NCBI RefSeq assembly: GCF_020532605.1
Contig: NZ_JAJATW010000013.1
Location: forward strand, 30,725-94,724
DNA from: Marinomonas algarum
GTDB taxonomy: Bacteria > Pseudomonadota > Gammaproteobacteria > Pseudomonadales > Marinomonadaceae
Reading direction: 5' to 3'
DNA: 64,000 bases
Each line of letters starts with the position of its first letter. Position 1 is the stretch's first letter. This document shows positions 59,644 through 64,000 of the stretch, piece after piece. Made by a program: the position numbers and the translations under genes. The notes beneath the pieces are model-generated. The model was not told the origin of the DNA. It did no database searches and saw nothing but the letters and a program-made list of their open reading frames with translations.

Positions 59644-59679
59644 AAAGCGAGTGCGGTGATGAGCCCACTCGCTTTTTTT
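59644..59679 (+). terminator. Rho-independent terminator after the dCache chemoreceptor gene
   Basis: AAAGCGAGTG, 12-base loop, CACTCGCTTT and a run of T. Confidence 0.87.
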
Positions 59680-59760
59680 ATTTATTCACTTTTTTAAGTC
59701 ACCTTTGTTCATTCATTTTTCGCGAACAGAGGCGGTGTGTTTAAAATTAAGTGCTAGGTT

Positions 59761-60171
59761 TTAAGCGACTTCATCAAGTGCTTTTTGAATAGAGAGGCGC
59801 AGAGTGTCTGGAATAGGAATGGCGGCTTTTTGCTCCTTACAGAAACAGACGTATGTGACATCGGCGTCTGCAACCGTTACAGACGTGTTAACGTTCACAA
59901 TGGTTTGTTTCATGGTAATGCTACGTTGGCTGATTTTGGTGTATTGCGTCTGTACCTCTAATAAATCGCCAAAGCCGGCTTGATCTCTGAAGTTAATATT
60001 GATGTTCACGACCGGCCAGACATAGTCTTGCATCCAAACGGCACCATCGCCAACCTGTTCGAAAAAGTCCCACCGTCCTTCTTCTAAAAACTCCAAATAA
60101 CGTGCGTTATTGACGTGTTTAAATAGATCTAGATGGTAACCTCTGACCTTAATTTGCACTGTGCTAAGCAT
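59761..60171 (-). CDS. Hotdog-fold acyl-CoA thioesterase (YbgC/FcbC type)
   Basis: 136 residues. The active-site segment HLDLFKHVNNARYLEFLEEGRWDFF is the 4-hydroxybenzoyl-CoA thioesterase-like signature, with the catalytic Asp in LDLFKHVNN. VVNININFRDQAGFGDLLEV follows in the expected place. It hydrolyses short- or medium-chain acyl-CoA; the substrate is unknown. It is convergent with the chemoreceptor gene. Confidence 0.9.
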   Translation of the reverse strand: MLSTVQIKVRGYHLDLFKHVNNARYLEFLEEGRWDFFEQVGDGAVWMQDYVWPVVNININFRDQAGFGDLLEVQTQYTKISQRSITMKQTIVNVNTSVTVADADVTYVCFCKEQKAAIPIPDTLRLSIQKALDEVA

Positions 60172-60387
60172 GGTTTACTCCTGTTATTATTTTTATCATT
60201 GTGTCCATCCCACAGCGTAAAAGGATTTTTGCGGTAAAGGAATAACAAAAACGCTCAACTTCTCTGACAGGAAATTTTACGAATTCATCGGTATTTGTAA
60301 AAGACAGCATGACGAAGTCAGATAAAAATCCGTTACTTTGTGGTTTAATCTCAATTCATTATTTACGACAACACGTAGGTCAGTACC

Positions 60388-60672
60388 ATGAATCTAGAAA
60401 AATCAAAAAAGCGTATCGCAAAAAAAGCCAAAATGGGCTTTAAGGGCTACCCACAATTTTCTATTGCGTACTTTGGTGAAGACACAGCGTTAGCCACAGA
60501 GGTGGTTGTGACCTTTGTTGCAGAGGAGGGAGCGTCACCACAGGAGCAGCGTTTTACTGGAGAGCGTGATGTTCGTGAGGATGAAGTTATTCAATCAGCG
60601 TTAGTAAAAATCATGGAGCGTACCGATGCCAAAACCGTATTGAGTGTCGATGACGTGGCCATAAGGGCCTAG
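60388..60672 (+). CDS. Conserved hypothetical small protein
   Basis: 94 residues, with a basic N-terminus (KSKKRIAKKAKMGFKGYP) and an alpha/beta body containing AEEGASPQEQRFTGERDVREDE. There is no membrane segment or cysteine. The reading frame is intact and codon use resembles the neighbours. I do not recognise its function. blc follows after 27 bases and may be cotranscribed. Confidence 0.7.
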   Translation: MNLEKSKKRIAKKAKMGFKGYPQFSIAYFGEDTALATEVVVTFVAEEGASPQEQRFTGERDVREDEVIQSALVKIMERTDAKTVLSVDDVAIRA

Positions 60673-60699
60673 GTAAGTTACATAAAAAGGAGCTATGAA

Positions 60700-61230
60700 A
60701 TGAAAAGCAGTGTGGTGATTTTATTAACCGTATTATTGTTCGGTTGTACCAGCGCACCCAAGGGTATTACGCCAGTGGAGGATTTTCAGTTGTCGCGTTA
60801 TTTGGGCACCTGGTATGAAATTGCCCGTCAAAATCATTCTTTTGAAAAGGGCTTGTCTCAAGTTTCTGCCACTTACACCTTACAAGAAGACGGTGGTGTC
60901 GCTGTACTGAACCGAGGTTATTCCGAAGAAGAACAAGCGTGGAAAGAAGCTGACGGTCGGGCGTACTTTGTGGAGTCAGCGAATATTGGGCATTTGAAGG
61001 TGTCGTTTTTTGGGCCATTCTATGGGGCGTACGTGATTTTTGAGCTAGACAAACAGGATTATCAATATGCCATGGTGTCGGGGCCTAATCGAAAATTCTT
61101 CTGGTTATTATCTCGCACTCCTCAAATGCCGAAAGAAGTAATAGACGAGCTGTTAGCAAAAGCAGCGGCGTTAGGTTTTCCTGTTGATGAATTGATTATT
61201 GTCGATCAGTCTAAAAAAACGAGCATGTAA
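60700..61230 (+). CDS. blc: Outer-membrane lipoprotein lipocalin Blc
   Basis: 176 residues. A lipoprotein signal peptide ends at the lipobox LLFGC (C16), and the lipocalin GxW motif is YLGTWYEIARQ; LKVSFFGPFYGAYVIFELD and YAMVSGPNRKFFWLLSRTP complete the barrel. Asp is not at position +2 (Thr follows Cys), so outer-membrane sorting is expected. Blc binds lysophospholipids or fatty acids during membrane stress. The last 20 bases overlap the convergent gene. Confidence 0.93.
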   Translation: MKSSVVILLTVLLFGCTSAPKGITPVEDFQLSRYLGTWYEIARQNHSFEKGLSQVSATYTLQEDGGVAVLNRGYSEEEQAWKEADGRAYFVESANIGHLKVSFFGPFYGAYVIFELDKQDYQYAMVSGPNRKFFWLLSRTPQMPKEVIDELLAKAAALGFPVDELIIVDQSKKTSM

Positions 61231-61786
61231 TGGTGTGTTGAGCGTTTGGTTTCATGCAGACTTCTGCGTAAGCCGTTGGGTCTTGAAGCAAAGCATAATG
61301 CGTATCAGAATCTCGGCATTGAGCGATAAAACGAGCGTATTCTTGGTCGACGATTTTTTTACGATGCGCATAGTCAGACTGATTGGATAGGTTATCTGTT
61401 AGCGTCTGTTCCACAGATGTGCCAATAGAAACAGCATCCAGTTTGCTGATCATGTAAGTAATTTCGTTATCTCGGCTGCGTACTCGATGACAATAGGCGC
61501 TGTTCGCCGCGTTTGCAGCACACTCTTTTTTTGCTTCAGAGAGTGCTTCTTTTTCTTGCTGGTAGGTCTGTATTTGTTGCTCTGTTTGCTGTTTTGTGTC
61601 GTCTTTTTGATAGCGAAGAGTGCCAAGTCGTTCTTGTTCTAATTGCTGTTGTGCTTGTTGCACGTGTTTTTCTGTTAGTAAACAGGCCTGACCAAACGCA
61701 ATAAGGTCCTTGCCATGGGCGTTGATCATGTTGGTGGTTGCGAAGAGAAAGAAGCTACTCGTTAACAGGCTTTTTATCATACTCAT
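61211..61786 (-). CDS. Exported coiled-coil protein of unknown function
   Basis: 191 residues with a signal-like N-terminus (SLLTSSFFLFATTNMINA, cleavage near NAHG). Residues of about 40-85 are a Gln/Glu-rich coiled coil (VQQAQQQLEQERL, TEQQIQTYQQEKEALSE). Six cysteines, including CLLTEK, KKECAAN, SAYCHR, AQCRDS and EVCMKP, could form disulfides in the periplasm. I do not recognise a family. A second ATG two codons later is possible. Confidence 0.68.
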   Translation of the reverse strand: MSMIKSLLTSSFFLFATTNMINAHGKDLIAFGQACLLTEKHVQQAQQQLEQERLGTLRYQKDDTKQQTEQQIQTYQQEKEALSEAKKECAANAANSAYCHRVRSRDNEITYMISKLDAVSIGTSVEQTLTDNLSNQSDYAHRKKIVDQEYARFIAQCRDSDTHYALLQDPTAYAEVCMKPNAQHTITCSFF

Positions 61787-61855
61787 GGACGTGCTGGTGG
61801 CTGCTTATAGTGTTCTAATTATCAGAGTATATCAAGAATGAGGGGAGAAAACTCA

Positions 61856-63196
61856 GTGGCTAGGAGTAAGAATGCGTATGGGTTAGACATACACCCTTTA
61901 CGCGATGTTTTGTATGCTGAATTGCATTCGCGTCCGTTTCAAGTGTTGCCAAGTCCAGCGAAAGTAAGCTGTCTTGCCGTTATGATTGGTCCGGAAAAAA
62001 AACAGGCAGAGTTTGAGCACTTTTGTTCTCTGTACGGTTATTTTGATTGCGTGGCACCCGACGAAGATGGCGTGTGTTTTGAAGTGGATTTTGGGCACTT
62101 TAAAATTCGACGTGACAATCACCTTGAATTTACGTCCTATATGATTACGCAAACTCAGATGGCGACTTCAGAAACGCCGTTTGAGCATAATGCGTTATCT
62201 TGTTTGCCTTTAGATTGGTTGTCGACGTTACCGGGCAAAACCATTGCTGCTTTTCATGTGGTGGTTGAAGATGCACGTTCGACGCCAGAGCCTGACCTTG
62301 GATTGGTCAAGCGCTACTTTGAGGGGATGCGGCTTGTCGGCAGTCGACCACAAAATGGTGATGCTCAAGTATGGACCAGCTTTCAGTTACACAGCGATGG
62401 TTGTGGTCGCTTTTTGATTTATAACAAACACATGAGTGACAGTCAGCTTGGTCGTATGGTCCAGCGAGTCGTGGAAATAGAGACCTATCGACTGATGGCA
62501 ATGATTGCACTTCCGATGGCGCGTACATACAACGCAGAGTTGATGCAGATGGATGAGAAGCTTGCCCGGACGACAGCGAGCTTATCTGATCCTAGCGAAG
62601 ATTCGGACGAACAGAGGTTATTGGGCGAGTTAATTGATATGGCCGCTTGGGTTGAAGCGGCACGGGCAAAAAGTTCTTATCGGTTCAGTGGCACACGGGC
62701 ATATCATGAATTAATCCTTAAACGCTTGAGCGAATTAAAAGAAGATGAAGTGTCGGGCCACTTGACCATTACGGAATTTATGACCCGTCGTTTAACACCT
62801 GCGGTTCGAACTTGTAACACAGCAGATAAACACCTGGAAAGCTTGTCTACGCGCATCGATCGAGTGTCTGACATGATGCGAACGCAAGTGGAAATGTCGA
62901 TACAGTCGCAAAATCAGCAGTTGCTGACTTCTATGGATCGACGCTCTAAAATTCAATTGGCAATGCAGCACACCGTAGAAGGCTTGTCTGTTGCAGCAAT
63001 CAGTTACTACAGTGTTGGCTTGTTAAAATTCTTAATAGAGGCTGTTTATGACAAGGGCGTGGAGTTTGATAAAAGCTTGGTGATTGGGCTGTCTGTTCCC
63101 ATCGTGGTAGGGGGGGTCTGGTTCGCCACACGTAAAATCCACAAACGATTCTTATTGCTTGCTAAAGCCAGAGAAGAAAAAGATAAGCAAGTCTAA
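61856..63196 (+). CDS. DUF3422 family membrane protein
   Basis: 446 residues from a GTG at 61856, preceded by AGGGGAG at ideal distance; an ATG six codons upstream is in frame but lies within that site. The conserved start LDIHPLRDVLYAELHSRPFQ is the DUF3422 hallmark. A soluble domain of about 370 residues contains a coiled coil (LESLSTRIDRVSDMMRTQVEMS). Two C-terminal membrane helices (SYYSVGLLKFLIEAV and SLVIGLSVPIVVGGVWFA) anchor it. The function is unknown; some relatives are linked to metal or magnesium transport only by context. Confidence 0.87.
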   Translation: MARSKNAYGLDIHPLRDVLYAELHSRPFQVLPSPAKVSCLAVMIGPEKKQAEFEHFCSLYGYFDCVAPDEDGVCFEVDFGHFKIRRDNHLEFTSYMITQTQMATSETPFEHNALSCLPLDWLSTLPGKTIAAFHVVVEDARSTPEPDLGLVKRYFEGMRLVGSRPQNGDAQVWTSFQLHSDGCGRFLIYNKHMSDSQLGRMVQRVVEIETYRLMAMIALPMARTYNAELMQMDEKLARTTASLSDPSEDSDEQRLLGELIDMAAWVEAARAKSSYRFSGTRAYHELILKRLSELKEDEVSGHLTITEFMTRRLTPAVRTCNTADKHLESLSTRIDRVSDMMRTQVEMSIQSQNQQLLTSMDRRSKIQLAMQHTVEGLSVAAISYYSVGLLKFLIEAVYDKGVEFDKSLVIGLSVPIVVGGVWFATRKIHKRFLLLAKAREEKDKQV

Positions 63197-63220
63197 TATG
63201 ATTTAGAAAGGATATGAAAT

Positions 63221-63253
63221 AAGAGGGGGAGCGGCGATGGCTTCCCCTTTTTT
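63221..63253 (+). terminator. Rho-independent terminator after the DUF3422 gene
   Basis: GGGGGAGC, loop, GCTTCCCC with a G-T wobble, then a T run. Confidence 0.77.
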
Positions 63254-63371
63254 ATACGTGCTTTGTGCAAATGATCAGCTGAAGCTATCTGGGCAGTGGC
63301 TTATTTGAAACTCAAAGACCGTCTTTGTCGTATATAAAAACAACTACAGAGCCAATGATTAGGAGAAAAGT

Positions 63372-63854
63372 ATGAATCGTCGACATTTTTTAATGGGGAC
63401 AGCTTGCATGATGGGAGCTGTGAAGGCCTTGTCTGTATCAGCGATTGCCGCCTCTTCAGAATCAGACTTTGAAGTCACTCGTACAGAAAAGGAATGGCGC
63501 AACCAATTGTCTGACTTTGAATATAAGGTGATGCGTGAAGAAAAAACGGAACGTGCAGGCACCAGTAAATTGTTAGCGGAAAAGCGCGTAGGTCATTATC
63601 ATTGTAAAGGGTGTGATCTGGCACTCTATTCCAGTGAGACAAAATATGAGAGTGGTACGGGCTGGCCAAGCTTTTATGACAACTTACCGAACTCTGTTGC
63701 GACAAAAGAAGACAATGGTTTCTTTATGACGCGTACAGAAGTGCATTGTCGTCGTTGTGGCAGTCATCTAGGCCATATTTTTGAAGATGGTCCAAAACCT
63801 ACTGGATTGCGTCATTGTTTAAACGGTGTTTCTCTCACTTTTAAACCCGCGTAA
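63372..63854 (+). CDS. msrB: Exported methionine-R-sulfoxide reductase
   Basis: 160 residues. The N-terminus has a twin-arginine-like signal, NRRHFLMGTACMMGAVKAL with an AIAAS end, so the enzyme is probably translocated folded to the periplasm. The MsrB domain (about 38-158) has zinc ligands C78, C81, C126 and C129 (HCKGC, HCRRCG), the substrate segment ESGTGWPSFYD and the catalytic C149 in GLRHCLNGVSLTF. It repairs oxidised methionine. The ribosome site AGGAGAA is good. It follows a terminator and is probably alone. Confidence 0.92.
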   Translation: MNRRHFLMGTACMMGAVKALSVSAIAASSESDFEVTRTEKEWRNQLSDFEYKVMREEKTERAGTSKLLAEKRVGHYHCKGCDLALYSSETKYESGTGWPSFYDNLPNSVATKEDNGFFMTRTEVHCRRCGSHLGHIFEDGPKPTGLRHCLNGVSLTFKPA

Positions 63855-64000
63855 ATATTTTTTATTCATTTATTTTTACCTGATTCCGTGACTTAAAACC
63901 CCTCTCACACCCCTGCAGAGCTGTAATCATACGGCCTGAAGCAGTAAAATGACCACTGCTTTTCGTTCACCCAGACAGTGACTTTTTTCCATGCGCACCT
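63855..64000. other. Right edge; possible start of another gene at 63991
   Basis: AT-rich spacer, then ATG at 63991 preceded by a poor ribosome site. Too little of it is visible to call a gene. Confidence 0.25.

Overview
The window is a stretch of chromosome from a gammaproteobacterium, most likely a marine Oceanospirillales member of the Marinomonas type. This is inferred from the gene set and protein style (rnfABCDGE-nth, metG/apbC, ycgL-ycgN-rnd, cpxP/cpxRA, an acyl-CoA dehydrogenase of the DmdC type); no rRNA gene was available to confirm it. Gene density is high and nearly everything is core metabolism, repair or envelope function. I saw no insertion sequence, integrase, prophage, CRISPR array, tRNA or rRNA gene.

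Layout. 1-2509 (minus) holds the 5' part of a large membrane sensor with a periplasmic beta-propeller; its GGDEF domain runs off the left edge. 2831-5325 is a copper pair: a His/Met-rich DUF2946 protein and an OprC-like TonB receptor. 5507-13523 is a mixed set: a soluble zinc-binding chemoreceptor, an OmpA-like protein, glyoxalase I, the nucleoid protein YejK, DUF2947 and DUF1499 proteins, the RadD helicase and a 2-oxoglutarate/Fe(II) oxygenase. 13664-21773 carries trhO, then dnaX-ybaB-recR-rnd-ycgL-ycgN and a membrane von Willebrand-factor protein. 21799-29237 contains a class II glutamine amidotransferase and, on the minus strand, rnfABCDGE followed by nth. metG (minus) and apbC-dcd (plus) are divergent at 29553-33565.

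33865-44753 contains a PAS-GGDEF cyclase, ilvE, a small membrane protein, the divergent cpxP/cpxRA envelope-stress locus with a cluster of GTAAA CpxR half-sites, a methyltransferase, a purine permease, an RNA methyltransferase, a DUF481 outer-membrane protein and a CobW-type metallochaperone GTPase. 44959-55001 is a fatty-acid beta-oxidation island: acyl-CoA dehydrogenase, SCP2 protein, fadD, enoyl-CoA hydratase, etfBA and fadBA. The proteins cover activation (FadD), dehydrogenation (acyl-CoA dehydrogenase with ETF as electron acceptor), hydration and hydroxyacyl oxidation (FadB) and thiolysis (FadA). The last part has katG, a dCache chemoreceptor, a hotdog thioesterase, the lipocalin Blc, a DUF3422 protein and an exported MsrB.

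The most interesting signals are: an A9 slippery run in dnaX that puts a TGA two codons away in the -1 frame (a likely source of a short gamma subunit); a 19-bp perfect inverted repeat upstream of rnfA; the CpxR half-site cluster; two perfect hairpins in the gap before the beta-oxidation genes; a CxxxM/HxM pair in the copper receptor; and three related helical repeats at the C-terminus of RnfC. No clearly new multi-gene system was found.
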